64,000 nucleotides of DNA from Sphingomonas naphthae (GTDB lineage Bacteria > Pseudomonadota > Alphaproteobacteria > Sphingomonadales > Sphingomonadaceae): the NCBI RefSeq assembly GCF_028607085.1, contig NZ_CP117411.1, positions 3,672,501 to 3,736,500 of the forward strand. Direction: 5' to 3'. Made by a program: the position numbers and the translations under genes. The notes beneath the pieces were generated by a model that was not told the DNA's origin, made no database searches, and saw only the letters and a list, made by a program, of their open reading frames with translations. Below are positions 38,660 through 47,779 of the stretch, piece by piece (positions within the stretch are counted from its first letter, which is position 1; the number at the start of each line of letters is the position of its first letter).

Positions 38660-39931
38660 TCAAAACCCCCGCCGCGCGATGTCGAAGGCGGTGCGGTCCA
38701 GTTCGTCGCGGAAATCGGGGTGGGCGATGGCGACCATGCGGCGGGCCCGCTCGGCGAGCGGCTGGCCCTTCAGTTCGGCCGCGCCATATTCGGTGACGAT
38801 CACGTCCACGTCGCTGCGGGCGGTGGTGACCGGGCCGGACAGCGCGGGGACGATCTTGCTGAGGGTGCCCCCCTTGGCGGTGGCCGACAGCGCGATGATC
38901 GCATGGCCGCCGATCGAGCGCGCGCCCGCGCGGACGAAATCGACCTGCCCCCCCGTCCCGCCGAGATAGACCGATCCGCTCTGCTCCGCATTCACCTGCC
39001 CGGTCAGATCGACCTCCAGCGCGGAATTGATCGTCACCAGCCGGTCGAGCCGCGTCAGCACGGCGGCGTCATGGGTGTAGCCGGTCGCGCACATGCGGAT
39101 CGCCGGGTTGCGATCGGCCCAGCGATAGAGCCGTTCGGTGCCGATCAGCGCGCCGTTGATCGAGACGCCGGTGTCGATCGCCTTGCGCGCGTTGGTGACG
39201 ACGCCGGCCTCGACCAGATCGACCAGCCCGTCGCCCAGCATTCCCGAATGGACGCCGAGGTCGCGGCGATCCAGCAGCAGCCGCAGCAGCGCGTCGGGCA
39301 CCGCGCCCACCCCGGTCTGCAACACCGCGCCGTCGCCGATATAGGCCGCCGCATGCGCCGCGATCGCCTCGTCGGTCGGCGTGATCCGGGCGGGCGCTAC
39401 CTCGACCGGCGGGCGCGAAACCGGGACGGCGACGTGGATACGCGAGGCATGCAGCATCTCGCCCGGCGTGAAGGGCACGCGATCGTTGACCTCCGCGATC
39501 ACGACCCGCGCCTTGGCCACCGCCGCCTGCCCGTAATCGCCGATCAGCCCGAAGCTGTGGTTGCCCTCCGCATCCGCCGGGCTGACCTGCACGAAGGCCA
39601 CGTCGCAGCGCAGGATGTCGCCCGCGATCATCGGCGCGATCTGGCTGACATGGGCGGGGATCACCGCGAGGCGATTGGCCCTGGCCATCGTCCGCAACGC
39701 GCCGATCGCGCCCATGCTGGAGAGCGCGAAGCTGTCGGCGGTCTCCGGCGTGAACAGCCCGGAGAAACTGGTGGCGATGAAGGCGGAGAGGTCGCCGATG
39801 CCCGCCCCTTGCGCGATCAGCGCCTCGACGAGCGTGGTCGGCTCGCCGCACGCCTGCCCCATCACGATATGGTCGCCGCGCCGCAGGAATCGGCCGAGAT
39901 CGAGCCCCGCGGCATCGGCGACGATCGTCAT
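38660..39931 (-). CDS. Acetyl-CoA hydrolase/4-hydroxybutyrate CoA-transferase family
   Basis: A 423-residue family I CoA-transferase that should move CoA from a donor thioester to a carboxylic acid. The catalytic-glutamate region is TINSALEVDLTGQVNAEQ; other blocks are GIGDLSAFIATSF and GGTGGQVDFVRAG, with a C-terminal RSDVDVIVTEYGAAELKG. The same family includes itaconate CoA-transferase (Ict/RipA), which works with a CitE-like lyase, and such a lyase is the preceding gene here. Overlaps it by 4 bp. Confidence 0.9.
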   Translation of the reverse strand: MTIVADAAGLDLGRFLRRGDHIVMGQACGEPTTLVEALIAQGAGIGDLSAFIATSFSGLFTPETADSFALSSMGAIGALRTMARANRLAVIPAHVSQIAPMIAGDILRCDVAFVQVSPADAEGNHSFGLIGDYGQAAVAKARVVIAEVNDRVPFTPGEMLHASRIHVAVPVSRPPVEVAPARITPTDEAIAAHAAAYIGDGAVLQTGVGAVPDALLRLLLDRRDLGVHSGMLGDGLVDLVEAGVVTNARKAIDTGVSINGALIGTERLYRWADRNPAIRMCATGYTHDAAVLTRLDRLVTINSALEVDLTGQVNAEQSGSVYLGGTGGQVDFVRAGARSIGGHAIIALSATAKGGTLSKIVPALSGPVTTARSDVDVIVTEYGAAELKGQPLAERARRMVAIAHPDFRDELDRTAFDIARRGF

Positions 39932-40818
39932 CCCCGGCCGGCCAGCTTCAGCAGCGTCTGGGCGCGGGCGAGATAGGGGCGATCGAGCATCCCGCCCTTG
40001 AAGCCGATCGTGCCGACGCCGGGATTGGCGGCGAACAGATCGACGATCTCCTGCGCCTCGGCCAGTTCGTCCTCGCTAGGCATGAAGGCGGCGTTGATGA
40101 CGTCGACCTGCGCGGGGTGGATGGCGAGCATGCCGCGATAGCCGTCGCGCCGCACCTTCTCGGCCCGCGCGCGCAGCCCGTCGAGATCGCGGAAGTCGCC
40201 CTGGATCGTCTCGACCGGCGCCACGCCGGCGGTCACCGCACCCAGCAGGGTGAGGCTGCGCGCCAGTTCGTAGGTGAAGCCGTAGCTGCCATCGGGATTG
40301 CGATTGGTGCTGGCGCCGATCGAATCCGCCAGATCCTCCGCCCCCCAGGTCAGCGCCACCACGCGCGGCGCGCCGGCATAATCGCCGGTGGTGAACATCG
40401 CCGCCGCCGTCTCGGTGATGAGGACGATCACCCTGGTCGATCCGATCGCGATGCCGTTGGCGGCCTCCAGCGCGGAGAGATAATGGTCGAGCCTATCGAC
40501 ATCGGGCCGGCCATAGACCTTGGGCAGCATGATCCCGCCGGGCCGGCCTGGCATGATCGCGACCAGATCATCGAGCGTGTGCGGCCCGTCCATCGGGTTG
40601 ATCCGCACCCACAGGCGATCGAGGCCGCCCGCCTGCCGCTGGAGGAATTCGCGCACCATCGTGCGGGCGGTGGGCTTTTCGGATTCGGCGACCGCGTCCT
40701 CTAGATCGATCAGCACGATATCGGCGGCGCCGCCGGCGGCTTTCTCCATCTTCTTGTCGCTGTCGCCGGGCGCGAACAGCCAGGATCGCGCGCTGAATAT
40801 CTCGCCGCCTGCGGCCAT
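39928..40818 (-). CDS. CitE-like CoA-ester lyase (HpcH/HpaI family)
   Basis: A 296-residue TIM-barrel protein. Blocks: RSWLFAPGDSDKKMEKA, VLIDLEDAVAESEK (metal-linked acidic residues D38-D41), WVRINPMDGP, MLPKV, TETAAAMFT, and WGAEDLADSIGA; C-terminal AIHPAQVDVINAAF. Relatives cleave citryl-, citramalyl- or malyl-CoA into acetyl-CoA plus a keto acid. Free-standing, without citrate lyase alpha and gamma subunits, so it acts on a soluble CoA ester. Substrate unknown; citramalyl- or beta-methylmalyl-CoA-type compounds fit the context. Confidence 0.9.
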   Translation of the reverse strand: MAAGGEIFSARSWLFAPGDSDKKMEKAAGGAADIVLIDLEDAVAESEKPTARTMVREFLQRQAGGLDRLWVRINPMDGPHTLDDLVAIMPGRPGGIMLPKVYGRPDVDRLDHYLSALEAANGIAIGSTRVIVLITETAAAMFTTGDYAGAPRVVALTWGAEDLADSIGASTNRNPDGSYGFTYELARSLTLLGAVTAGVAPVETIQGDFRDLDGLRARAEKVRRDGYRGMLAIHPAQVDVINAAFMPSEDELAEAQEIVDLFAANPGVGTIGFKGGMLDRPYLARAQTLLKLAGRG

Positions 40819-40863
40819 CTTGCTTGCTCCTCTCGGGGGTTTCTGTGTCCCGTCCTGCCGCGC

Positions 40864-42030
40864 TCAATAGGATTTGGGAAGTTCGAGCACCTTCTCGGCG
40901 ATGAAGTTCAGGATCATGTGCGGGCTGACCGGCGCGGTACGCGGGATCAGCACTTCGCGCAGCAATCGCTCGACATGATATTCCTGCGCATAGCCCATGC
41001 CGCCCAGGGTCAGCATCGCGGTGTGGCACGCCTCGAACGCGCTTTCGGCCGCCAGATACTTGCCGGCATTGGCCTCGACCCCGCAGTCCTCGCCCTTGTC
41101 GAACAGGGTGGCGGCCTTCATCACCATCAGATTGGCGGCTTCCAGCTGCATCCAGCATTTGGCGAGCGGGTGCTGGATACCCTGGTTCATGCCGATCGGC
41201 CGATCGAACACGATCCGCTCGCGGGCGTAGCGGGCGGCCAGCTTGATCGCGAGGCGGCCGATGCCCACCGCCTCGGCGGCGAGCAGCACCCGCTCGGGAT
41301 TGAGGCCCTTAAGGATGATCCTGAAGCCCTGCCCCTCGGCGCCGATCCGGTCCTCTTCCGGGATGAAGAGATCGTTGATGAACAGCATGTTCGATCCGAC
41401 CGCATGGCGCCCCATCTTGGGGATGATGCGATGCTCGATATGGGCGCGATCGAGTTTCGTGAAGAACAGCGAGAGGCCGTCGGTCTTCTTCGACACAGCC
41501 TCCAGCGGCGTGGTGCGCGCGAGCAGCATCATCCGGTCGGCGACATGGGCGTTGGTGATCCAGATCTTCTCGCCGTTGACGAGATAGCCGCCGTCGCGCC
41601 GTTCGGCCCGCGTCTTGAGCTTGGTCGTGTCCAGCCCGGTATTGGGTTCGGTCACGGCGAAGCAGATCTTCTCCGCGCCCGACAGGACCGGCGGGATCAT
41701 GCGCTGCTGCTGTTCCTCGGTGCCGAACAGGGCGATCGGCTCCAGGCTGAAGACGGGGCCGTGGATGGCGGACGCCGCCGTCATGCCGCCGCCCGCCTCG
41801 GCCACGGCCTGCATCATGATCGCCGCTTCGGTGATGCCCAGCCCCGCTCCGCCGACCCCTTCGGGCATCGCCACGCCCAGCCAGCCGGCCTCGGCCATGG
41901 AGGCGTAAAAGTCGGTGGGGAAATCGCCCGCGCGATCCCGATCGAGCCAATAATCTTCGCTGAAGCGCGCGCAATGCTTGAGGATGGCCTCGCGGATATT
42001 GGCCTGATCGCCGGTCAATCCGAAGTCCAT
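40864..42030 (-). CDS. Acyl-CoA dehydrogenase
   Basis: A 388-residue FAD-dependent dehydrogenase that puts a double bond between C2 and C3 of an acyl-CoA. FAD-contact motifs CFAVTEPNTGLDTTKLKTRA and YLVNGEKIWITNA are clear. The C-terminal block is LTLGGMGYAQEYHVERLLRE; no YEGT-type catalytic glutamate is present there, so the base, if any, lies elsewhere. The ATG opening MDFGLTGDQA is chosen; an in-frame start 171 bp upstream would run into the divergent promoter. First gene of the leftward operon. Confidence 0.92.
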   Translation of the reverse strand: MDFGLTGDQANIREAILKHCARFSEDYWLDRDRAGDFPTDFYASMAEAGWLGVAMPEGVGGAGLGITEAAIMMQAVAEAGGGMTAASAIHGPVFSLEPIALFGTEEQQQRMIPPVLSGAEKICFAVTEPNTGLDTTKLKTRAERRDGGYLVNGEKIWITNAHVADRMMLLARTTPLEAVSKKTDGLSLFFTKLDRAHIEHRIIPKMGRHAVGSNMLFINDLFIPEEDRIGAEGQGFRIILKGLNPERVLLAAEAVGIGRLAIKLAARYARERIVFDRPIGMNQGIQHPLAKCWMQLEAANLMVMKAATLFDKGEDCGVEANAGKYLAAESAFEACHTAMLTLGGMGYAQEYHVERLLREVLIPRTAPVSPHMILNFIAEKVLELPKSY

Positions 42031-42081
42031 CGCGGCGATCCCTCCACCCAAATCCGGGGCCGGCCTAGCAACCGGCCGGGG

Positions 42082-42110
42082 TTGCGACAATTGCCAACCG
42101 TGCCGATAAT
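42082..42110 (+). promoter_or_regulatory. Sigma70-type promoter of the rightward CoA-ester operon
   Basis: TTGCGA (42082-42087), a 17-bp spacer, then GATAAT (42105-42110). Both boxes match consensus at four and five of six positions. The start would be near 42117, giving a leader of about 38 nt before the CoA-transferase ATG at 42155, which has an AAGGGG ribosome-binding site. Confidence 0.68.
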
Positions 42111-42154
42111 CGTTCAATAGGCGGAAATCGGTATAGCGATGAAGGGGTGCGGCG

Positions 42155-43327
42155 ATGGTCGAACGGCAGGGCGCGGGGCGGGCGGGGCCGTTGGCCGGCA
42201 TCCGCGTGATCGATCTGACAGCGATGGTGATGGGCCCCTATTGCACCCAGATCATGGCCGACATGGGCGCCGACGTCATCAAGGTGGAGACCCCCGCCGG
42301 CGACAACACCCGCTACATTTCGGTCGGCCCGGCGCCGGGCATGGCGGGCGTGTTCGCCAACGTGAATCGCGGCAAGCGCAGCATCGTGCTCGATCTGCGG
42401 ACCGAGGCGGACAAGGCGACCCTGCGCGCATTGATCGCCACCGCCGACGTGTTCATCCATTCGATGCGCGCCAGGGCGGTCGGCCGGCTCGGGTTCGATT
42501 ATGCGGCGGTGTCGGCCATCCGGCCGGACATCGTCTACGCCAATTGCTACGGCTATGGCCGGCGCGGGCCGAGCGCCGATCTGCCCGCCTATGACGATAC
42601 GATCCAGGCCGAATGCGGCCTGCCCCATGTGCAGCAATTGATGACCGGCCAGGCCGATTTCGTCGGCACGATCATGGCCGACAAGGTCGCCGGGCTCACC
42701 GCGCTCTATGCGACGACGATGGCGCTGTTCCACCGCGCCCGCACCGGGGAGGGGCAGGAGGTGGAGGTCGGCATGTTCGAGACGATGGCGTCGTTCATGC
42801 TGGTCGAACATGCCAATGGCGCGATGTTCGACCCGCCCTTGGGCGCCGCGCATTACCCCCGCGCGGTGGCGCCCAATCGCCGGCCCTATGCCACTAAGGA
42901 CGGCCACGTCGCCGCGCTGATCTATAACGACAAGCATTGGGCGGCCTTCGTGGAGGCGGTGCGCCCGCCCTGGGCCGGGCCGAACCTCGCCACACTGCCG
43001 CAGCGCGCCGCGCGGATCGACGAGGTCTATGGCCGGCTGGCCGAGGTGTTCGCCGGGCGGACGACGGCGGAATGGCTCGATCTGCTGCGCAGCCTCCACA
43101 TCCCCTGCGCGGCGCTGCGGACGACCGACGAACTGTTCGACGATCCGCACCTGAACGCGGTCGGCTTCTTCGAGACGGTCGAGTCGCGCCATGGCCCGGT
43201 GCGCTTTCCCGGCGTCCCCGCCTGGCTGTCGCGCACGCCGGGGCGGATCGCCGCCGCCGCGCCGATGCTGGGCGAGCATGGCGCCGAGATACTGGCGGAA
43301 CTGCGCGGGGATGCGGCCGCCGCCTGA
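42155..43327 (+). CDS. Family III CoA-transferase (CaiB/BaiF)
   Basis: A 390-residue CoA-transferase that forms a CoA thioester of a carboxylic acid through an aspartyl intermediate. LAGIRVIDLTAMVMGPYCTQ and GADVIKVETPAGDNTR are the N-terminal blocks. Catalytic Asp is D147 in DLPAYDDTIQA. C-terminal FDDPHLNAVGFFETV is typical. Unrelated in fold to the CoA-transferase at 38660. First gene of the rightward operon. Confidence 0.93.
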   Translation: MVERQGAGRAGPLAGIRVIDLTAMVMGPYCTQIMADMGADVIKVETPAGDNTRYISVGPAPGMAGVFANVNRGKRSIVLDLRTEADKATLRALIATADVFIHSMRARAVGRLGFDYAAVSAIRPDIVYANCYGYGRRGPSADLPAYDDTIQAECGLPHVQQLMTGQADFVGTIMADKVAGLTALYATTMALFHRARTGEGQEVEVGMFETMASFMLVEHANGAMFDPPLGAAHYPRAVAPNRRPYATKDGHVAALIYNDKHWAAFVEAVRPPWAGPNLATLPQRAARIDEVYGRLAEVFAGRTTAEWLDLLRSLHIPCAALRTTDELFDDPHLNAVGFFETVESRHGPVRFPGVPAWLSRTPGRIAAAAPMLGEHGAEILAELRGDAAAA

Positions 43328-43406
43328 AGCCGTCCCCGGCGCCCACATATCGCTCGGGCGTCGTGGCCGGCGATGACATGCTGCCGCCGGATGGTAAGGA
43401 AAGGCC

Positions 43407-44378
43407 ATGACCTTCCATCCCGATGCCGACCAGCGCGCTCTCATCGAGGACGCCTTTTCCCGACCGCTCGACGAGCTTCTTCCGCTCGCCCGGCTGCACG
43501 CGGCGGAGGCGGCGGAGCCGTGGGAGGCGATCGCCGGGCTCGGCATCTTCGGTGTCGCGGCGGACCCGGATATCGGCGGCGTCGGCCTCGGCCCGGTCGA
43601 GGAGGCTCTGGTCGCGATGGAATTGGGGCGCCGGCTGGCGGGCGCGCAGATTCTGACCACCCTGATGGCCTATCATTGCGCCGACGAGGCGCTGCGCGCG
43701 CGTCTGGTGACCGGCGAGGCGCGAGTCGCGCCCGCCACGCTGACCGGCGGCAGCCTGTGCGTGATCGATGGCGACGGGGCCGATCACGTCCTGCTGCGCC
43801 GCGACGGCCGCGCCAGCCTCGTGCCGATCGGGGCGCTGGCCGATCGCAAGACGGTCGACGACCATCATTGGACGGCGACCCTGGCCGATGCCGGGCAGGC
43901 ACCCGCCGGACTCGTCTGGGCGGACGATGTGGCGCTCACCCGCGTGCGGCTGATCGAGGCGGCGGCGCTCAGCGGCATGGCGGCCTGCGCCACCACGATG
44001 GCGGTGGATTATGCCAAGCTGCGCGAACAGTTCGGTCATGCGATCGGCGGCTTCCAGGCGGTGAAGCACCAGTGCGCCAACATGGCGATGGCGGCGATGG
44101 CGGCGCGCGACCAGACGAGCTTCGCCTCGGTCGCGCTGGAACAGGGCCGCGCCGACGCCGCCTTCCAGGTCGAATCGGCGCTGCTGCTGGCGATCGACGC
44201 CGCGCTCGCCAATAGCCGTCGGAACGTGCAGGTCCATGGCGGCATCGGCTTCAGCGAGGAGGCCGATCCGCATCTGGTGGTGAAGCGCGCCCATCTGCTG
44301 ATCGAGGCGGCGGGCGGCGCCGACGCGGCGGCCGATCGGGTCGCCGGGGCCGAGGCCGCCATGATCCGGCAGGGCTGA
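43407..44378 (+). CDS. Acyl-CoA dehydrogenase-like protein, short form
   Basis: A 323-residue protein of the acyl-CoA dehydrogenase fold, shorter than the usual ~380. The C-terminal half has LREQFGHAIGGFQAVKHQCA and VQVHGGIGFSEEADPHLVVKRAH. The central FAD-contact region is degenerate (TEPN-like sequence missing). Such short forms often pair with a full-length partner in a heteromer. Whether it is active alone is uncertain. Confidence 0.82.
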   Translation: MTFHPDADQRALIEDAFSRPLDELLPLARLHAAEAAEPWEAIAGLGIFGVAADPDIGGVGLGPVEEALVAMELGRRLAGAQILTTLMAYHCADEALRARLVTGEARVAPATLTGGSLCVIDGDGADHVLLRRDGRASLVPIGALADRKTVDDHHWTATLADAGQAPAGLVWADDVALTRVRLIEAAALSGMAACATTMAVDYAKLREQFGHAIGGFQAVKHQCANMAMAAMAARDQTSFASVALEQGRADAAFQVESALLLAIDAALANSRRNVQVHGGIGFSEEADPHLVVKRAHLLIEAAGGADAAADRVAGAEAAMIRQG

Positions 44379-44382
44379 TCCC

Positions 44383-45192
44383 ATGAGCGAGACCGCCGGG
44401 CCGCTGCTGTTCACCGTCGAGGACGGCATCGCCCTCCTCACGCTCCACCGCCCGCACGAGGGCAATTCGCTCTCGCCCGACCTGCTGGTCGCGCTGGAGG
44501 CGGCCTGGGCGCGGGTGGAGAGCGATGCCGCGATCCGGGTGGTGGTGTTGACCGGCGCGGGCGAGCGGCATTTCTGTACCGGTGCGGCGGTCGGCGAACT
44601 GGCGGTCGGCAAGGGCGGGTTGCAGAACATTCCCTACCACGCCGCCAACCGCTTCTCGCCGCGCCAGTGCGCCGTCACCAAGCCGGTGATCTGCGTGCTC
44701 AACGGGCTGGTGAACGGTGGCGGCCTGCATTTCGTGGCCGATTCGGACATCGTGATCGGCTGCGCCAAGGCGGCGCTGATGGATTCGCACGTCAACGTCG
44801 GCCAGGTCTCCGCGCTGGAATCGCAGGGCCTTGCGCGGCGCGCCGGGCTGGGCGCGGCGCTGCTGCTGTCGCTGGCGGGCAAGGCCTATCGGATGCCGGC
44901 CGAGCGGGCGTATCAGCTGGGCGCGATCGACCTGCTGGAGCCGACCGCCGAGGCGGCGATGGCGCGGGCGATGGATCTGGCGCGGGCGATGACCGCCAAT
45001 TCGCCGCAGGCGATGGCGCTCAGCAAGCGCGCGATCTGGGCCGCGACCGAGATGAATGAGCCGGCGTCGCTCAGCTACGGATGGGAATTGCTCAAGTCGC
45101 ACTGGGCGCACCCCGATTTCCGCGAAGGCCCCGCCTCCTTCCAGGAAAAGCGCGCGCCCGACTGGAATCCCGACCCCAACGCGCGCGGCTGA
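44383..45192 (+). CDS. Enoyl-CoA hydratase/isomerase family protein
   Basis: A 269-residue crotonase. Signatures: EGNSLSPDLLVALEAAW, FCTGAAVGELAVG (first oxyanion loop) and NGLVNGGGLHFVADSDIVIG (second). HVNVGQVSALESQGLARR carries the region of the catalytic acid. Starts 4 bp after the dehydrogenase-like gene. Substrate not predictable. Confidence 0.9.
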   Translation: MSETAGPLLFTVEDGIALLTLHRPHEGNSLSPDLLVALEAAWARVESDAAIRVVVLTGAGERHFCTGAAVGELAVGKGGLQNIPYHAANRFSPRQCAVTKPVICVLNGLVNGGGLHFVADSDIVIGCAKAALMDSHVNVGQVSALESQGLARRAGLGAALLLSLAGKAYRMPAERAYQLGAIDLLEPTAEAAMARAMDLARAMTANSPQAMALSKRAIWAATEMNEPASLSYGWELLKSHWAHPDFREGPASFQEKRAPDWNPDPNARG

Positions 45193-45201
45193 TGCGAACG
45201 C

Positions 45202-45223
45202 CGACATCGCCATGGCGATGTCG
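45202..45223. promoter_or_regulatory. Perfect 22-bp palindrome
   Basis: The sequence is its own reverse complement over 22 bp: half-site CGACATCGCCA at 45202-45212 followed by its mirror. It begins 9 bp after the hydratase stop and 130 bp before the next dehydrogenase start. A spacer-less palindrome cannot form a normal hairpin loop without melting its centre, so a dimeric-protein binding site is a reasonable reading; no T-run follows. Confidence 0.6.
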
Positions 45224-45352
45224 CGGGTTCTTGCCGCCGAATGGATGCCAAGCGGCCGGCGAAGCGCCTAATGGTCAAAGCGTATAGAGGTTACCGTTGA
45301 GTAGATATCCGGGCGAACCGGATGACGTGAAACGATCAGGACGAGGTTCATC

Positions 45353-46138
45353 ATGCAGCAGCGCAAGGTCGCCATCGTTACCGGCGCCGGTTCGGGCATC
45401 GGCCAGGCGTTGTCGCGCATCCTCGCGCGGGAGGGCATCGCGATCGTCGCGCTCGGGCGCTCGATCGAGCCGCTGGAGGCGCTGAAGGCCGAGTTGGCGG
45501 ACCTGACCGATGTGGTCACCGTATCCGCCGACATCACCGACGACGACGCCCCGGCGCGCGCGGTGCAGGCGGCGGTCGACCACTTCGGCCGGCTCGATTA
45601 TCTCGTCAACAATGCCGGCGTCGGCAAACCCTTCCCGGTCGACGAGACGACCGACGAGGTGCTCGATTTCTTTCTCAACGTGCATCTGCGCGCGCCCTTC
45701 CGCTTCTGTCGCGAGGCGCTGGGCGCGATGGCCGACGGCGGGGCGATCGTGAACATCGCCTCGACCTTCGCGGTCATCGGCGGGTTGCGCGGCGGGGCCT
45801 ATTCGGCCGCCAAGACGGGCATCGTCGGCCTCTCCCAGCATATGGCCGCGCAATATGGCGTGCGCGGCATCCGCACAAACGTGGTGGCGCCCGGCGTGCT
45901 GGAAACGCCGATGACGGCCTATGCGTGGGAAAACGCCCGCTTCCGCCGGATGAATTTCGACATGACGCCCCTGAACCGCACGGGCACCGCCGAGGATGCG
46001 GCCGAGGCTATCGCCTTTCTGCTGTCGGACAAGGCGCGCTTCATCACCGGGCAGACCCTGGTGGTGGACGGCGGCTGGTCCTCGACCAAGTTCCTGGCGG
46101 AATCGGCGATCACCGCCGTCCCGGTGGACGGCGGCTGA
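45353..46138 (+). CDS. Short-chain dehydrogenase/reductase
   Basis: A 261-residue SDR. Cofactor site VTGAGSGIGQALSRILAREG; LGRS after the second strand suggests NADP(H). NNAGVGKPF, NIASTFAVIGGLRGG and AYSAAKTGIVGLSQ give the catalytic Ser, Tyr and Lys. C-terminal TGQTLVVDGGWSS. Probably oxidises a hydroxyl produced by hydration in this pathway. Ends 2 bp before the ligase start. Confidence 0.9.
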   Translation: MQQRKVAIVTGAGSGIGQALSRILAREGIAIVALGRSIEPLEALKAELADLTDVVTVSADITDDDAPARAVQAAVDHFGRLDYLVNNAGVGKPFPVDETTDEVLDFFLNVHLRAPFRFCREALGAMADGGAIVNIASTFAVIGGLRGGAYSAAKTGIVGLSQHMAAQYGVRGIRTNVVAPGVLETPMTAYAWENARFRRMNFDMTPLNRTGTAEDAAEAIAFLLSDKARFITGQTLVVDGGWSSTKFLAESAITAVPVDGG

Positions 46139-46140
46139 GC

Positions 46141-47775
46141 ATGGTCGAGCGGCGTACCCTCCACGGCTGGTCGATCCGTTGGGATGCGGCGCGCGCCGCC
46201 GATGCGCGGGCGCGGGGCCTGTGGATCGACGAGACGATCGCCGAGATCGCCGCGCGCAAGGCGGCGGACGAGCCGACCGCCGAACTGATCGTCGATGGCG
46301 ACCGGCGGCTCGACGCGGCGACGCTCCATGCCGAGGCGGGGGCGGTGGCGCAGGCGATGATCGCGCGCGGCTTCGTTCCGGGCGACACCATCTCCTTCAT
46401 GCTGCCCAACTGGCATGAGGCGGCGGTGATCTATCTGGCGGCGACCCTGGCGGGGCTGGTCGCCCAGCCGATCGTGCCGGCGCTGCGCGACCATGAGGTG
46501 AGCTTCCAGCTTCAGGACAGCCGCAGCCGGATGCTCTTCATCCCGGCCGATTTCCGCAAGTTCGACTATCGCGAGATGATGCGGCGGGTGAGGCCGGGCC
46601 TCGCCGCGCCGGTCGAGGTGGTCGTGCTGCGCGGCGATGCGGGCGAATTCACCGCTTACGACACGCTGCTGGCGCATCGCGGCGATGCGCCGCTGCCCAC
46701 GGTCGATCCCGATAGCGTGAAGATGGTGATGTACACGTCGGGAACGACGGGGCGGCCCAAGGGCGTGCTGCACACCCACAATTCGCTCCACGCCCTGGTG
46801 ACGCAGCTCCACCAGCACTGGCGCGCGGGGACGGGCGATGCCTTCTTCGTGCCCTCGCCGATCAGCCATATCGGCGGATCGATCTACGCCTTTGAATTTC
46901 CGCTGCTGTTCGGCACGCGCGCGGTGCTTCAGGATATGTGGGAGCCGGACGCGGCGGTCGATATCATGCTGCGCGAACGCTGCACCCATATGGCGGGGGC
47001 GACACCCTTCCTGGAGGCGACCCTGGCGGCCGCCCGTGCGCGCGGCACGGACATGCCCGATCTGTCGGTGTTCATCTGCGGCGGCGCGTCGGTGCCGCCG
47101 GTGCTGATCCGCGAGGCGAACGGCTATTTCGCGAAAGCCGTCGTCAGCCGCGTGTTCGGATCGACCGAGGTGCCCGTCACCACCGTGGGCTCGATGACCC
47201 CCGGCGACATCGAGCATGCCGCCGAGACCGACGGCCGCATCGGCATCGCCGAGGTGCGGCTGGTCGACGGCGAGGGCATGGTCGGCGACGAGGGCGAAGT
47301 GCGCGCCATGGGGCCGCAGATGCTGGCGGGCTACCTCGCCGTCGAGCAGGAAGAGGATGCGTTCGACGCCGAGGGCTATTTCCGCATGGGCGATCTCGCC
47401 CGGCGGGTGGATGGCGATTATCTCGTCATCACCGGCCGCGCCAAGGACATCATCATCCGCAACGGCGAGAATATCGCGCCCAAGGAGATCGAGGATCTGC
47501 TGGTGCAGCATCCCGACATCGCCGACGTCACCATCGTAGGCCTGCCCGATGCCAAGACCGGCGAGCGATGCTGCGCGGTGATCGTGCCGCGCAACGGCGC
47601 CCGGCCCGACGTGGCCGCGCTCAAGATCTTCCTCGACGGCCACAAGCTCGCCCGGTTCAAGATTCCCGAGCAGGTCGCGCTGGCCGACGCGCTGCCGCGC
47701 AACGCGGCGGGCAAGGTGATGAAGCATATCGTGCGGGCCGGGCTGCTGCCCCCCGCCCCCGAACAGAAGGCCTGA
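46141..47775 (+). CDS. AMP-forming acyl-CoA synthetase
   Basis: A 544-residue adenylating ligase that activates a carboxylic acid with ATP and CoA. P-loop MYTSGTTGRPKGVLHTH (about 199-215); A5 region VFGSTEVPVTTVG; YFRMGDLARRVDGDYLVITG; RAKDIIIRNGENIAPKEIE; and the A10 lysine in RNAAGKVMKHIV. N-terminal LHGWSIRWDAARAADAR resembles cyclohexanecarboxylate/steroid-type ligases, a weak hint. Likely the entry enzyme of the rightward pathway. Confidence 0.93.
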   Translation: MVERRTLHGWSIRWDAARAADARARGLWIDETIAEIAARKAADEPTAELIVDGDRRLDAATLHAEAGAVAQAMIARGFVPGDTISFMLPNWHEAAVIYLAATLAGLVAQPIVPALRDHEVSFQLQDSRSRMLFIPADFRKFDYREMMRRVRPGLAAPVEVVVLRGDAGEFTAYDTLLAHRGDAPLPTVDPDSVKMVMYTSGTTGRPKGVLHTHNSLHALVTQLHQHWRAGTGDAFFVPSPISHIGGSIYAFEFPLLFGTRAVLQDMWEPDAAVDIMLRERCTHMAGATPFLEATLAAARARGTDMPDLSVFICGGASVPPVLIREANGYFAKAVVSRVFGSTEVPVTTVGSMTPGDIEHAAETDGRIGIAEVRLVDGEGMVGDEGEVRAMGPQMLAGYLAVEQEEDAFDAEGYFRMGDLARRVDGDYLVITGRAKDIIIRNGENIAPKEIEDLLVQHPDIADVTIVGLPDAKTGERCCAVIVPRNGARPDVAALKIFLDGHKLARFKIPEQVALADALPRNAAGKVMKHIVRAGLLPPAPEQKA

Positions 47776-47779
47776 GGCG

